NCBI GenBank assembly: GCA_002197995.1
Contig: NGZR01000001.1
Location: forward strand, 14,837,501-14,901,500
Length of the DNA: 64,000 nt
Reading direction: 5' to 3'
Source of the DNA: Gaeumannomyces sp. JS-464
Lineage: Eukaryota; Ascomycota; Sordariomycetes; Magnaporthales; Magnaporthaceae
The notes below the pieces were generated by a model. It ran no database searches. It was not told the origin of the DNA and saw only the letters and a list, made by a program, of their open reading frames with translations. How positions within the stretch are numbered: the stretch's first letter is position 1; each line of letters starts with the position of its first letter. Shown here in pieces: positions 11,021 through 23,454 of the stretch. A program made the translations under genes and the position numbers.

Positions 11021-14000
11021 TTAAGCCGCGGCAGGCGCTGGCTCTACTGCGGCGCCCTCACCGCCTTCCACGCCGTTGACCCGTTGCCTTCGCCCGCCGA
11101 CCATCTGCCGTCGCCGCCTCCTCGCCGATAGGATCTTCGGGTATGATGCCGTTCTTGCGCTCCCAGACCTCGCGCCGGATGCGCTCGTCGCGGGCCTTGG
11201 CGCCCGCTCCACCTCCTCGAAGCCGCCCGACTTCTTGAGCTTGCCCTCGCCCACAAACTCGGTCAGCTCCTTGGTGAGGGGGTTTCCCTTGCGCGACTCG
11301 AGCTCGCGCTGTCGCATCTTCTCGGCCCGCTCGATAGCCTCGAGTCGGTTCTCGTGGTTTGGCCGCAGCGCCCGCACCTCGCCCAGGACCCCCTCCTTTG
11401 CCGTGCTCGGATCCACGGCCGTATTGCTGACGATGTTCTCCAGCCCTCGCGAGAACTGCCGGGAGAGGAGATTTGTGCCCGGAACCGGCGGGCCTGCCGC
11501 GGTGTCGGCCCCGGCGTCCTTCATCTGCTCCTTGGTGGCCTGCTCCACAAGCCCAAACGTCTCCGAGGCCTTCTCGAGATCGTCCTGAAGATCCACAACC
11601 AGGTCCTCCATGATGCGCAGCTCCTCGCGGCCCTGGCATACATCCTCGAGCTCCTTCTCCCAGATCTTGGTCCAGATGGGCTTCTCGCGCTTCATATACT
11701 CGGCCATCTTGCGCAGCTCTTGCGTCAGCCCCTGGATGTCCCGGCCCACCGTCTCCAGCTGCCTCGGCAGCCGGCCGCACGCCGCGGTGCACAACGTCCT
11801 TGCGCAGATCCTCCACCATGTCCTGGAGATCGTCTACCTTGCCCACCAGTCGGTCCGAGTCGGTGCTGAGCTGCTTGCGCCCCTTGATCACGTACGCCTG
11901 TCCGCCACCGCCCTCCGTGTCCGGCACCGACGCCTTGGCTGCTGCGACCTTGACGCTGTTAGCTTTAGCCCGCAGCGTTGCCATAGAGCCCTCGATGTCG
12001 GATTGGAAGGTCGAGTAGGTTTGCCGAATCACGGCCAGGTCACGCCGCAGGTTACGTAGCTCCGTCAGCTGGCTCGAGTTGGCTTTGCCGCGGGGCACAG
12101 CCGCTGCCGCCGTCGCCGATGACCTTGGTGAATGGTCGGCTGGCGGTGTCATGGGTGCCTGTGGCGGTGCGCTGGCGATGCGGGCCATCTCCTTGGCTGC
12201 CTCCTGTTGCCGGTCCGACACCCTGGCAAGCGCGGTCGCGTGGTCGTCCACGTTCTGCTTGACCTCCGGACCATTTGCTTGATCGAACCGAGCCCCTCGT
12301 CGATGTGTCGCTTGACCTCGTCCAGCGGTTCAACATTGAGCGCGAGCACCGTCCGGTCCTTGATGTCCGCGAGGTCCTCCAGCTCATGCCTCACGCCTGA
12401 GACAGGGTCCTGGATGTATATCTCGGGGAGGTCCACGCCATTGTGCTGCGTGTTCCAGGAGAACTTGTCGATGAATGCAAGTTGCAGTCGCCCAATCGAG
12501 AGTTCGCTGTGTCCTTCTGCCAGCACGAACTTTTTGACCTTGGACTTGTATTGCAGGAATAGAGTCAGCTCCTTGTTGCTCGGCGTCGGCGATGGCTGAA
12601 CCGCGGAGAACGACTGGGTCTTCTTTTCTGGCGTGGATGGTTTTTCGGAAGGTGCAGCAGCCGATGGCAACGACACATCAGACTTCTCATTCTGCGGCGT
12701 CAGCTCCTCGTCCTCGCGCACCCCGCCGACGGGGAAGTCGTCGGACGGGGGCCCGTTAAGCGTTGCGCTAGTCTCGGGGTATTGTTTGTCTGTAAGTTGG
12801 TAGCTTATCCGCTTCGGCTCTCCCTCCGTCTCCTCCGAGACCCGGCTCGGAACGCGAACGGGCGACGAGTCCCCTGCCGGGGTGCGACTTTGACTAGGCG
12901 CGTTCCGGTTGTGGCGGGCGTCTGTCCTGCCCTGCACCGCGCGCATCGACTCCCTGATATCGCCACGACCCCTGTTCGGGATGGGTCCCATCTGGGGCAT
13001 CATGGGCACGCTGTTGACCCCATTGCCGAGGTGCTTGGATATCTGATATGCAGAGTATCTTCGTGAAGCCCTGCGTTCTAGGTCGCCACCCCTCTGCAGC
13101 GCTGCAAGTGCACTCTGCTGCTTGGGCGGTGGAGGTGGCGGAGGGAAGTTATTAACCTCGGTTTCGTCGGGGATTGGCGGCGGTGCAGGTATAGTCTCGT
13201 CACCGGGGTATGGAGGTAGGACGGGAATGTTTTGCATCGTGTTACTCGATAACGACGACTGATCAGATGTGCCAGAGCTGCGAGACTGGGACTGGTCGCG
13301 CTGGCCGGGGAAGCGACGGCTCGGCGAGGAGTTCGGTTTTGATGGCGGAGGCGCTGGCTGCGATGGCGGTTGCTGCTGGTCGGACCGGTATCCATTCTCA
13401 ATGCCTTCGGACAGCATGCTGCTCAGCCCTGTGCCGTTGCTTCCCGTCGTGCTTGTGCTGGTAACGCGGTTCACACCAGAACCGCTGGCCCCTTCTGACT
13501 GTCCCGGTTGGCCATTTTCCCTGTCGCGCGGCTGGCGCTGGCGTAGCTTCTGCTGCTTCCGCTTGAGCCCGTGCAGGAGGTTGATAATAATGTCGCGAAT
13601 CTTGGGCAAGTAGTTCTCGAGGCTCTCCACGCTGGCCTCCTGGCTCAGCGTCGCCTCGAGGATGCTGCGCAGCTTCTCGGGGACGTTGCCGAGGTCGCTG
13701 GTGTCCACGTTGATGGCAGTGAAGGCGCGGCAGGCCATGTTGAACTCGTAGCCTAGACGCACGTAGACATCCGACACCTGCGTGTCGGTCGCTTGACCGC
13801 GGGACCATTGTGTCAATGTCTCTAGCAGGGACTTGGTGGCCACGAGGAGGTGCGTGACGCTCTTTTCTATCTGCGACAGAGGCATGGCGGAGCTGCCAGA
13901 TGACTGTTGAGCAGGCGTGGGTATTGTCAGCGATTTTTTGCTGCATACGTCGATGCGCCAAACCTCCTCTCTGGCTGCGACAGCACCCACGTCGGCTTGT

Positions 14001-14405
14001 GGAAGACGAAATTTCAAAAAGCCGAGGCGGGGCGCGCCGGCCAGGAGGAGAGAACGTCGGGGGGTGCAGACGTGAGGGGGATGTGAAACCAGCCGTCGCC
14101 GGCTAGCTGGCTGATCAAGGCAGCACCACAACAATCAAGTCTGATTCCAAAACACCTACGTTTGTCCGCCTGGCGCCACCACTGACGCTTCCCGACGAGC
14201 CAGGGGGCGCTGGGCCGCCGGCTCTTTCTCCGCCTCCACTGCTACCCGTCGACCGATTAGACGCTGTTGAGTTGCGAGGCTGGACGGGACCGGCCATGCC
14301 GATGGCCGGCGACACGGAGCGCGCGGGGATGGTGGGTGGCGGGCCGGGGTCGGCGCCGGGCGAGCGTCGCTGCATCGCACGCATGGACGGCCCTGGAGCC
14401 TGCAT
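11021..14405 (-). CDS. BUD6: Actin-interacting polarity protein Bud6/Aip3
   Basis: Bud6 is a formin nucleation-promoting factor of the polarisome at hyphal tips. Exon 1 is 14160-14405 (82 codons, Ser/Pro/Gly-rich) and exon 2 begins at 13903 with SSGSSAMPLSQIEK. The 256-nt intron starts gtaggt and ends caacag, in phase 0. The conserved N-terminal helical region (about 13550-13890) includes LGYEFNMACRAFTAINVD; a Pro-rich linker follows. The Aip3 core (about 12270-12560) reads LFLQYKSKVKKFVLAEG and GVDLPEIYIQDPVSGVRHEL, and the coiled-coil core continues to about 11200 with REKPIWTKIWEKEL. Frame changes occur near 12267 (G run), 11772 and 11200; each rejoins family sequence within a few codons. 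The exact C terminus is uncertain: stops lie at 11021 or 11058 depending on the frame. The family identification is firm. Confidence 0.93.
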
Positions 14406-17400
14406 GGTCTCGGTTCGTGTCGCTTTGCTGCCCTAGGCGTGTGTGTGGGCGTGTCGTCGGGAGGAACAGGCCGGGCAGGGCAGGCGGCCGGCAGAGCACA
14501 GAGGTGGGATGGGATGGCTTGGTCAGTGGGAGAAGTTGGGCAAATCGCATCCGCCGTCGCGAGTCGCCTGCTTCTCGTTAGCGGCTTGATGGCGTCGGTT
14601 GGGGGCCGTTGAGCTTTTCTCGCGCTCGACGCAGCGCAGGAGAGCCAGAAGCCGACGGCAGAATTGCAACGGCTTTAGGTCGCTTCTCGTATGTGCGGGA
14701 ACTCGAAATCAAGACGTCGCTGGCGTGGCGGGTGGCAGAAAACAATTGCGTTGGCCTTGTGCTTTATTGATCGGGGCAAAAGCAATCCCGAGCGCTGGGC
14801 GGGCGGCAGTCACAGACGCTGAAGTGAGCAGGCCAGACTCAGTACAGAAACGAAGAAGCCGAAAACGAAGACAAAAAAGCAAGAGATTATGCGGCGTGCA
14901 GTGCCGTGGCGTGCTGAATCCCTGTGCTGCCACGAGCAAATGGCAAGCAGAAAGAAGCGTCGGAGTTTGCCGGCGCCCTTGGTGCCTTTGGTTCTGGTGG
15001 CCGGCCAGCAGCAGTGAAGGCCCAACCGCCTGGTCGATGCGCCCCGTGCTCGCGCGCTGCTCGCGCGCCTGCGCTGCTGCTGCTGTTGGGCACAGCTGGG
15101 TGTGGCCCCGTGCACCTCCAATCCGGGCCCGCCCGCGTGACCGCAGGGGCGTGGGTGGGCTGTCGGACTGCCTCACCAGGCTCGAGATTGGCTGCCTTCA
15201 ATTCGTTGCCACGATACAGCCACGGCTCCCCTGCCAGACACGTGTGGGATGTGGCTTGACACCCCGCCCTTCCAGCCCCTTCCCACGCACGAAACTTGTG
15301 CCATCCAATCACGTCGTCGGCATGACTATTTGCGCGTCAACTTGAAACTCCCATCCGCAACTGCCATCGCCGCACACGGCAGGCATTCACTGGGCAGCTT
15401 CAGCAAGAATCAATCCCTGATTTTTGTGTCGTCTAGGTGTCTGACCGACACAGATCTTGCACGCCGTCTCCGAGCCCGCCCGTGGTTTTGGTTTGACTCG
15501 GCAACCGGCTCGGGTCTGACCAGTCGCCGTCCAAGAACGGCCATCGCGTCTCTGCCGCCTCGCGCCAAGGCCGGAAGGCCGCATACCATGGATGCTTAGA
15601 TGCACTGATATATCAACACAGGGCTCATCACTCCATGTTATTTTCGTGACATGCATATTTCTTTCCTTCTTTTCCCTCTGTTGCTCCTCTCCTCCGGCCA
15701 CCGACGAGTCCACTCCCAGCCCTATATCATCCTCTGATATGTTCCACCGCCGTCCTGTGGAACCGTTTTCCCCCTCACATACGGGCCCCAGCCCCTGTCT
15801 CCGTTCCAGGCCTGGCCGGGTGGCTGAACCGTCTCTCAGATATGTGATGTGGGCTCACTACTGCGGCCTAACAGTAGCACCTTCGTCCCCCACCAGCAAG
15901 CCCTGCCTACAGCGGGGTTTAGATTCTCATAGCCTTTCGGAGAATTAGCACCAGTAATTCCCTCAAGAGCACATCAAATGCCGACGGGCTGGCCTCCCTG
16001 CGATTTTGCGCGAGGAAGGCTGACGCCTCCGATGCGGGAATCGCCGCTCCCCGCCAGCAGCACAAAGTTGGCGGAGGAACCACGGGCGGCTGGGATGCGA
16101 TCCATCTAGTTGCATCTGTCTTCTGCAAGCCAACAAGCGTCTAGCCTAGCAGCGAGGTCTTTGAAACATCTGGTTGGTAGACATCTGGATCGTGTCTTAC
16201 TCTTTTCAGGGGTAGCGAACAGCGGACTCCAAAATTTCGTCTCTCTGTTTTCGATCCGTCGGGCGACGGTCGATTCTCCCCAAGGCATTGTTGCCTTCGC
16301 CGACGGTACTGTGTGGATGGCAAATGGCGCAAATCGCCGCTTCTCTCCCTGGGCATCGGTCTGTGTTGGGAGTGTGAAAGGCTAGGATGGACCGCCGAGA
16401 TCCTCCCGCGGTTAATACCTGCCCCATCCCTGGAGTATGACCTCTGCTGGCCAAGTGCAAAAATTCAAGACGTGCGAAGCACGGCCGACAAGAGCGCATA
16501 TCCTTGTACCTACAAAAAGTGTAGGGGAGCTCCATAGTGGACGTGCACGCCCTGCCCGCCGTGAACGTCCTGGACTGAACTGGGACGGGAAGGTTGTAGA
16601 GCTCTATCAAGGCAGAAAACTCGAGGCTGGCGTGGTGGTAGAAAACGCATGGCTGTCTGTATGGCAGACCGACCAGGAACAGCCTCACAAACTCCCGCGC
16701 AGCCAACTCTGCTGGTAGGTCGGGGGTTCCATCCCCGCGACTCTGGTATGTGGTATCTCCATCGATATACTTTGGTTGCACAGACATGACATGACCAAGG
16801 TGGTACCGCTCGGGGCGGACGGATCTACATAGGTGACCGACCGCCCGTTCATCCCAATAAAATCACCTCTCCGTGCGCGGCTGCCACCAGTTCATTCGTG
16901 CTGTTCTGGAATGGATAGCCGTCCGATCCGATGGTAGCTTGGCCCGCGCACCATTGTACTGCTTGTCGGTCCATTTCGTCGCCAGTGGACCCATGATTTA
17001 AGTCGGCCAAAGTCTCGTGATTTGGGTCCTACCAACACTGATCCTCATACTACCTAGCTTGTGTGCGAAGTGTAAAGCGAGCGTGGAAGCGGGCCGAGTT
17101 GATGAGGAACTCTCTATGGAATGGCTGCTGGAATACCCCCGGCACCGAAACGGGCAGTTCTTGCCGCTTCCATATGGCTCGTTCAATGAGCATTAGCGAT
17201 TGTTGTAGTTGGGCATTGACGATGGGTGTTCAAGGGACATTAACGATCGCTACAGTACGCCACTGGCAATGGGTCACGTCCTAGGACAGATGAGGATCCG
17301 GATCTGTGATTCCGTGGTTTACGCCGAAAAGGGAAATATTCGTTCGTGGCATGGATATTTACATAGTTGGAGGTTAAAAACGCAGGGGAACCTAGAGGGA

Positions 17401-17633
17401 GGCAACTCCAAGTGCCCGACCCCCATGAGATGAAAAAAGGATAATGCAGAATGTAGAAAAAAAGCAACATGCCTAAGGAATCTGTCGTTAAAATGCCTAA
17501 CCACAAGAAAAGAAGACGGCGGGGAGAATACGAATGTCCTTGCAGACTTCCCTCCATCTACCAAAGGTGGACAAAGAGCTTGCCGTTGTCATTTCCAATC
17601 TCCTGGTCTGCGGGACATCACGAGTCGCGGGAG
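14406..17633. other. 3.2-kb intergenic stretch, no supported gene
   Basis: This lies between the Bud6 start and the 3' end of the CVNH gene. It should hold the Bud6 promoter and 5' UTR. Open frames of up to 248 codons exist here on both strands but none shows a recognisable domain, splice pattern or fungal start context. A box-B-like sequence near 16720-16737 lacks the rest of a tRNA. Confidence 0.5.
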
Positions 17634-18175
17634 TTAGTCTAGCTGTATCTGGCGAACCAGGGGGTTGCCTGGTTTGCACGAAAAAGGGCAGAGGTGGGAA
17701 AAGCTGGGAGGCTGGGAGGGGGACGACGAACCAAGGATGATGGATGCTTCAGCGCCCGAGCAGGAGCACTTCATGGCCTGGCGCAGCTGGAACGGGTATC
17801 CCCAGTACTTGGTCTCGCGGGGGTTGTAGTCCCTGTATAGCGTGCAGGAGGAGCACGCGGAGGCGTAGCCGGCGCCATCTTGCTTCCACTGTTGCGGTAG
17901 GGAAGAAAAGATCACCAGTTAGTTTTTGAGCTTGCGGCCTGTAAGGGCGCGGGGAAGCCTTGACTAACCGTGAGCTTCCCATTCTTGGCCTCAATGATCT
18001 TGTTGAGGTCGATGCTGGCCGGAACAGGGCTCCTGTCCTTGTTGTTGCACTGGGCCTTGAGGACGGTGCCGTCGAGAGAGAGGTCACTGCAGCTCGCGCT
18101 GAAGAGCTGGGCGGAGGCGGCGATGCTATGGACACCGAGGAAAAGGGAGAGGGCGGCGGTGAAGGAGGCACGCAT
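17634..18175 (-). CDS. Secreted cyanovirin-N homology (CVNH) domain protein
   Basis: Probably a small secreted carbohydrate-binding lectin-like protein. Exon 1 is 17969-18175 and exon 2 is 17634-17888; the 80-nt intron starts gttagt and ends caacag, in phase 0, joining GKLT to WKQDGAGY. Residues 1-22 form a signal peptide ending ASA, followed by FSASCSDLSLDGTVLKAQC and SIDLNKIIEAKNGKLTW, then ACSSCTLYRDYNPRETKYWG and MKCSCSGAE. The two Cys-containing halves with an Asn-Lys-x-I element are typical of CVNH. Total length is 153 aa. The 40 residues after MKCSCSGAEASIILG look less typical and could be read past a missed intron or early stop. Regulation is not evident from the sequence. Confidence 0.85.
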
Positions 18176-19832
18176 TTTGGCTAGTTGGGTGGTTTGTGTG
18201 AACGGGTCGGTGGGTGGAGAGGGTGGCGGATGATAGCAAGTAGATGTGGCGGTTGCTGAGGATAGAACGTAGGTGAGAGGATCAAGCGCGGTCTAGTGTG
18301 ATGATAGATAAAGGAGCTTCCTCAAGGTGCTGCTGGCGATGAGTTAAAGAGATAAAACTTGATTCCAGAGATCATGAAAGACTTCCATTTATAATGATTA
18401 CTCTAGACGTTTTGTGGGGGCATGTTCGGACAAAGAAGGCCGCTTGGATGCTACACAACGACATGAACGCCATGCCATGAGCCGCTTTCTCCCGTGCCTG
18501 CTTAGGATGGAAGGTAGCGTTGTAGCGTTGTTTGCATACAAGCCCACCTGGGCGCACACCTTGGACGGGCTGACAGTTGGTAGCGAGGGTCCCCATGGCG
18601 GGTTTCCCCTTCTGAGTCGCTATATAGTTGCACGATCAGGGCCTCCATAGGCAATATGTGCCTTGTTGCCCACAACAAGAAAAGCCGAAGCATGCGTCAC
18701 TATGGCAGAGTTCGCGGGTATATTGACCACTAATCTGCATCGGTCCTCCTAGGCAGGAACCGGCCAAAATGACGAGATGGGAACCCACAGAGGCCGGGGG
18801 ATACCGGCCAGGGTGCCCAGGACGAGAAGGTCAGGCGGAACAGGACACGGAGTCCCCACCGGAAAGGGCACAGTGACAGAGGACGTGATTTGGCCTCTGA
18901 TCTCTCCGTAACATCCGCCTTGGTATTGACGTGTTGGTATCGCATTGCGCCGTTCGTCGGCGCGCGGGGTGGGACCGGCCATGCCTGTCAGAGTCGCATT
19001 GCAAGGCCAGGTGAAAGAGCAGCCCAGCCCACTTTGCGCGCGGCGGTGGCCGGGCAGCGAGAACTGACAGCTGAGAACAGACGTTTCTGTCTGGGGACAG
19101 GCTTTGGGCGAGGATTGGGAAGTTCCCACAAACGGGCTTTTCCAAGGTGGCTGAGCCGGGCTGTTGGGATTCGCAATATGGAAATGATTGACGTGCAGCT
19201 GTCATCTTGACTCGCCAGCAGCAAGCTGCCCGACGACGACACTAGCATTGGCCATTGTGCATGTTCCACGTCCGTTGCCCACAGTCCACCACCGGATGCG
19301 TGAGACGGCCGATCCCTGCTTCTTAACTGCTCAACTGGGGAGGAGGTAGCAGACGGTGGATTCTCATCTCGCGCGGTTGCGGGGAGTGCTAGTAAGCCGA
19401 CGTTCCCCGCGCGTAGTCGGCTTACCGTCGATGCTCTCATGCCCACCGCATAATGTTCACTGGTGGGCGGCGGCTAGGGGCCGTCGGTGTGCCGAGCCTA
19501 GTGCAGTGACGGGAGATTGTTGCGTGTTTCACGGCAGATGTGTGCTTCCCGTCGCTGGAGAGTGTCGTCCCCTGCCGTGCGGGATGATTGATAAAAAAGA
19601 TCGATGGCCGGTGGGGGGAGCTGTGGTGGGGGCATGACCAGACAATTGTCCAATGAGGGAGATGCAGCAGCTGGGGAACCACCTCTGGAGCTCCCTGGCA
19701 GGGGGTGCATTTCGCTTTCAAGGTTGCAACTCTCACAAGCCAGCCAAGCCAGGCAGGTCGAAATACCTACCCCCGCCGCCACCAACTTCTTGGGGAATCC
19801 CCTCCCATCGCCCGAGGTCGCCGCTTTTGACA
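18176..19832. other. 1.66-kb divergent intergenic region
   Basis: Shared upstream region of the CVNH gene (-) and TRAX (+). Nothing recognisable is coded. Short overlapping open frames at 18749-19446 show no family features. Confidence 0.55.
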
Positions 19833-21028
19833 ATGCCTCCGAAGAGAGACCGCCAGGGCGACTTCAAGCCCCGCGGCCCAAAGCAGGCGCCCAGGGAGGT
19901 CGTCCGCAATGCTTACACGCCCATGTTTGAGGGCTTCCGCGACGAGCTGGACACACACCACGACCGCCGCGAGAAGATCGTTAAGGCGTCACGAGATATT
20001 ACCGCGCTAAGTAAAAAGATGTGAGTTGGGGTATTCACCACCTTGTATCGACATCGTTCGCTGACCAGGGCTCCGCAATGCCAGCATTTTCTCTCTTCAA
20101 CGGTGAGACGCAAACGGCCATCTCCTCGCAAACTCTTTAGCACCCCGGAGCTACTACGCCTCCACCGCGTTGCGCTGGCTGCCGGGGGCCGCTGTTGCTG
20201 TTGCAAGCGTGGCGAACCGCTACTTACTAATTCGCTAAATCACTCCCAACCCCTGCCTTTCTCTCAGTGTGCGCAAGATCCACAATGACCTCCCGCCGAC
20301 GTCCAGTCGGACATGCAGTCCCGCCTCGCCGAGGTGGCCAGGCTGTTCGCCTCCATCGCGGCAGACGTGCAGGGCATGAACCGCTACCGCTACGCCCGCC
20401 AACTGGCCTGCGTCGAGGAGCTGGTGGAGGCCCTGACCTTCGCCACTACCTACGCCACCAGTGCCTGATGAGCCACGGCGAGATCGTCGATGCCGTCGCT
20501 TGGCTGTGTGCCGACGCCGCGGCGGCCGAGGAGAAGGCCAAGGCGAAGGAGCGCGAGGGCAGCGACACCGCTATGGCCGATGCCGACGACTCCGCTCCCG
20601 CCGCCAAGCAGGAAGAGAAGGAGACGGCGGCGGAGCAGAAGCACCCACTCGTGGTGGACGTCACCGCGGACGACTTCCTCATGGGCATCTTCGACCTCTC
20701 GGGCGAGATGATGCGCTTCGCTACTACGACGGCCGCCTTCAACGGAGAGCTAGCCGCAAGCTCCACCGAGCCTGCCGCCGCTCCCGACGGCGGCGCAGAC
20801 AAGGAGCGGAAGAGGACCATCCTGGCCGACATGCAGGAGCTCGGGACGCTGTTCGAGATGCTTCCGCAGCGGCACGACAAGACTTACCAGATCAAGATGT
20901 CGACGCTGCGCCAGTCGGTGGGCAAGGTCGAGGCGCTCGGGTACGAGCTCAAGGTGCGCGGCAGCGAGCGGCCAAAGGGCTGGATGCCTGATATGACAGA
21001 CGGACCCCCGGTGGATGCGGAGGAGTAG
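19833..21028 (+). CDS. Translin-associated protein X (TRAX) homologue
   Basis: TRAX partners translin in the C3PO nuclease complex that acts on small RNAs and tRNA precursors. Exons are 19833-20020, 20085-20102 (18 nt) and 20268-21028; the splices are in phase and produce SKKIIFSLQRVRKIHND. The N-terminal helix reads MFEGFRDELDTHHDRREKIV; the C-terminal part reads YQIKMSTLRQSVGKVEALGY and ELKVRGSERPKGWMPDM, the TRAX-type end. An Ala/Glu/Asp-rich insert lies at about 20540-20640. Two single-base losses are needed, near 20301 (giving TVQSDMQSRL) and 20447 (giving ATYLRHQCLMSHGEIVDAV). With them restored the coding length is exactly 323 codons, which argues for sequencing error. The translin gene itself is not in the window. 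Confidence 0.9.
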
Positions 21029-21373
21029 GATGATGGATGCAGGTGTGGTCTGCTGCCATGAGTGCATGTTTAGGTGCGTGTGGATTGCTAGGATTCGCAA
21101 CTACCAGCACGGCTGGGAGGTAGTGAACCTGCCTACCTACCTATTTATGACGAACCGAGAACATGAGATGGACGAGAGAAAAAAACCAAATAAATAGGCG
21201 ACGTATTTGTTTACTTCAGCCTCTAGCGCAGCAAAACACATGCTAGGCGTATCGGGCTATATCTGTTCTATACCCTCTGTCCAACGTCTAAGCTCGCTCA
21301 GTACTGCGCCAGCTCTATCAAACTTCGAGTTACACTAGGTATGCCAGCTCGACGCGGGAATATGAGCCAAGGC
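21029..21373. other. Spacer between convergent TRAX and ABC transporter genes
   Basis: 345 nt containing both 3' UTRs. No gene, RNA or repeat is seen. Confidence 0.6.
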
Positions 21374-23454
21374 CTACAATTTTTGCTTGTTCCAGAGGCT
21401 GCGGTAATATCCGTCCTCCTTGGCCAGCAACTCCTCCTGGGTGCCCTGCTCAACGATTCTCCCGTTCTTGACTGCAAGGATGAGGTCCGCATGAGCAATG
21501 GTCGCAAGCCTGTGGGCCACGATGACTACCGTGCGTCCCTTGCACCACTCGCGCAGGTGCCTCTGGATCTCCCACTCGGTCTCGCTGTCGAGGCTGCTCA
21601 TGGCCTCGTCCAGCACGACGATGGACGCTTCCCGGATGAGGGCCCGCGCGATGGCGAGCCGCTGGGCCTCGCCGCCCGACAGCCGCGTCGTGCCCCTCTC
21701 GCCCACCAGCTCGCCGTAGCCGCCGCGGAAGGCCCTCTCGATCTTGCCGTGCAGGCGCGCGGCCCTGCAGGCCTGCTCGACGTCGGCCTCGCTCGCGCCC
21801 AGGCGGCCGTACCGCACGTTCTCCAGCACCGACGCGCTCATGACGCCGACCAGCTGCGGCACGACGGCCATGGCGCCCATGAGCGAGCTGCGCCGCAGCC
21901 GCCGCACGTCCCGGCCCGCCACCCGCACGGCGCCCGAGTCGCAGTCGTGCGTGCGGCCGAGCAGCTTCAGGAGCGTCGACTTCCCCCCGCCCGTCTCGCC
22001 CACGATGGCGACCGTCTGGCCGCCCTCGATGGAGAAGGAGACGCGGTCCAGCGCCACCACCTTGGCCCCCGGGTACGAGAAGGACACGTTTTCAAACTCG
22101 ATCGAGCCCGCCCCTTCCCCGAGCTGCAGGTCCTCGGCGTCGTCGCTGTCCCGCACCACGGGCTTTTGGGAAAGCAGGCCGACGAGGCTTTCGGCGTTGA
22201 TGACGAACTCCCCAGCTGCGCAAAAATGAAAACGGTCCCCTCGACCGAATACACCAGATCCGACCAGTACTGCATGAGCATGACGAAGTCGCCCACCTTC
22301 CTCCCCTCATGCCGGATCTGCCACCCGGCCATCAGCCCGAGCGCGATCATGCCGGTCGTCAGCGCCAGCTGCGACTCGCCGAGGGTGGCGTGGCGGCTGC
22401 GGAACCGGGCGTACAGGTCGGCGGCCTCGTCGGTCGCGGTCTGGAACCTGCCGACCTCGTAGTCCTCCCTGCCGAAGAGCGAGACGGTCGGGCCGTTGCG
22501 CAGCGCGTCGGCCGCCAGCGCGCGCTGGCGGCGCTGCGCCTCCCACATCCCCCGCACGCGCTCCGACGACATCTCCTTCCCCGCGCCGAGCGCGAGCACG
22601 TACAGGCCCAGCATGGACGCCATGGTGGCGGCCACGGGCCCGCCCGAGACGCGCCAGAAGGCCAGCACGGCGACGGCCAGGTCGGCGAAGCGCGGGAGTG
22701 CGCCAAAGGCCAGCTGCTCGACGTACCGCGCCGTCGCGGGCGCCTTGTTGCACACCAGGTCCGTGGCGGCGTCGGTGCCGAGTAGTGGGGGCGCGACTGG
22801 TGGTTTCGACTTGGACTTTGGATCTGTAGATGGCTGCGGCGGCGGCGGCGGCGGTGGTGGTGGCGACCACTCGGGCCCCAGGGCCAGGAGCTTCGCGTAC
22901 GCCTCGACCGACAGGCGGTTGCCGACGGCGCTGTGCAGGCGGTTGCGGTAGATGGTCTCGTAGCCGAGCAGCAGCTTGGCGATGACGTACTTGACGAGCA
23001 CGTAGGCCACGATCTCCTTCCACGGCAGCGGGAGCGCCCCGGCGGTTGCCGTCGTGGCAGCAGTAGCGTTGGCCGCGCCCGCCGCTGCCGCTCCCAAAGG
23101 CGGCGACGACGGCGTGGACAGCGTGTCGACGACGTGCCGCAGCAGCAGCGGGTTGAGCAGGTTCACGAGCCGCGACAGCGCCACGCACGCGGCGGTGCCG
23201 GCCAGGTTGAGCGCGACGCCCTTGGCGGCGGCGTGCGTGGGCGGTGCGAAGAAGGGCAGCACGACGGCGACGCTCGCGTAGGCCTTGCGCCACTGGCCCA
23301 GCGTGCCGCCGCCGTCGGGGCGCGCGACCGGGCGATCCCGTAGAGGAGCGGCAGGGAGAGGAGGACGGGGACGGCTGCCGAGGAGGAGAGCGTGGATGCT
23401 GGCCATGGCGGGCGTGCTGCGGAGCTCAGGGAGGGGAGGAGGCTTGACGGCCAC
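21374..23454 (-). CDS. ABCB-family half transporter (HMT1/ATM1-like)
   Basis: A half-size ABC exporter with one membrane domain and one ATPase domain, likely in the vacuolar or mitochondrial membrane. Membrane segments include KGVALNLAGTAACVALSRLV and IVAYVLVKYVIAKLLLGYE. The loop after the last segment reads IRHEGRKVGDFVMLMQYW. The ATPase domain has Walker A GETGGGKST, the signature LSGGEAQRLAIARAL, Walker B SIVVLDEA, the D-loop SSLD and the H-loop His in VIVAHRLATI. The GETGGGKST form is common in heavy-metal-tolerance (HMT1) transporters, but the substrate is inferred only. One G is missing from a G run near 22213; restoring it gives AQLGEFVINAESLVGLLSQ and 694 codons. A start at 23406 (MASIHALLLG) is an alternative. 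A Pro run near 22850 is unusual. It is a single exon. Confidence 0.88.

Noticed and set aside
11058..12251. A long single minus-strand frame that could be read as a separate protein
   Set aside because: Its first half continues Bud6 after an indel, while the part from about 11770 to 11215 is Gly/Arg/Ala-rich out-of-frame sequence; it is a segment of Bud6, not an independent gene.
14599..15345. A 248-codon plus-strand open frame
   Set aside because: Arg/Ala/Trp-rich composition with no domain or motif; frames open on both strands in this GC-rich leader region, so it is probably chance.
16206..16787. A 193-codon minus-strand frame and a box-B-like GGGGGTTCCATCCCC near 16720
   Set aside because: No protein family is visible, and no acceptor stem, D-arm or A box pairs with the B-box-like word, so it is not a tRNA.
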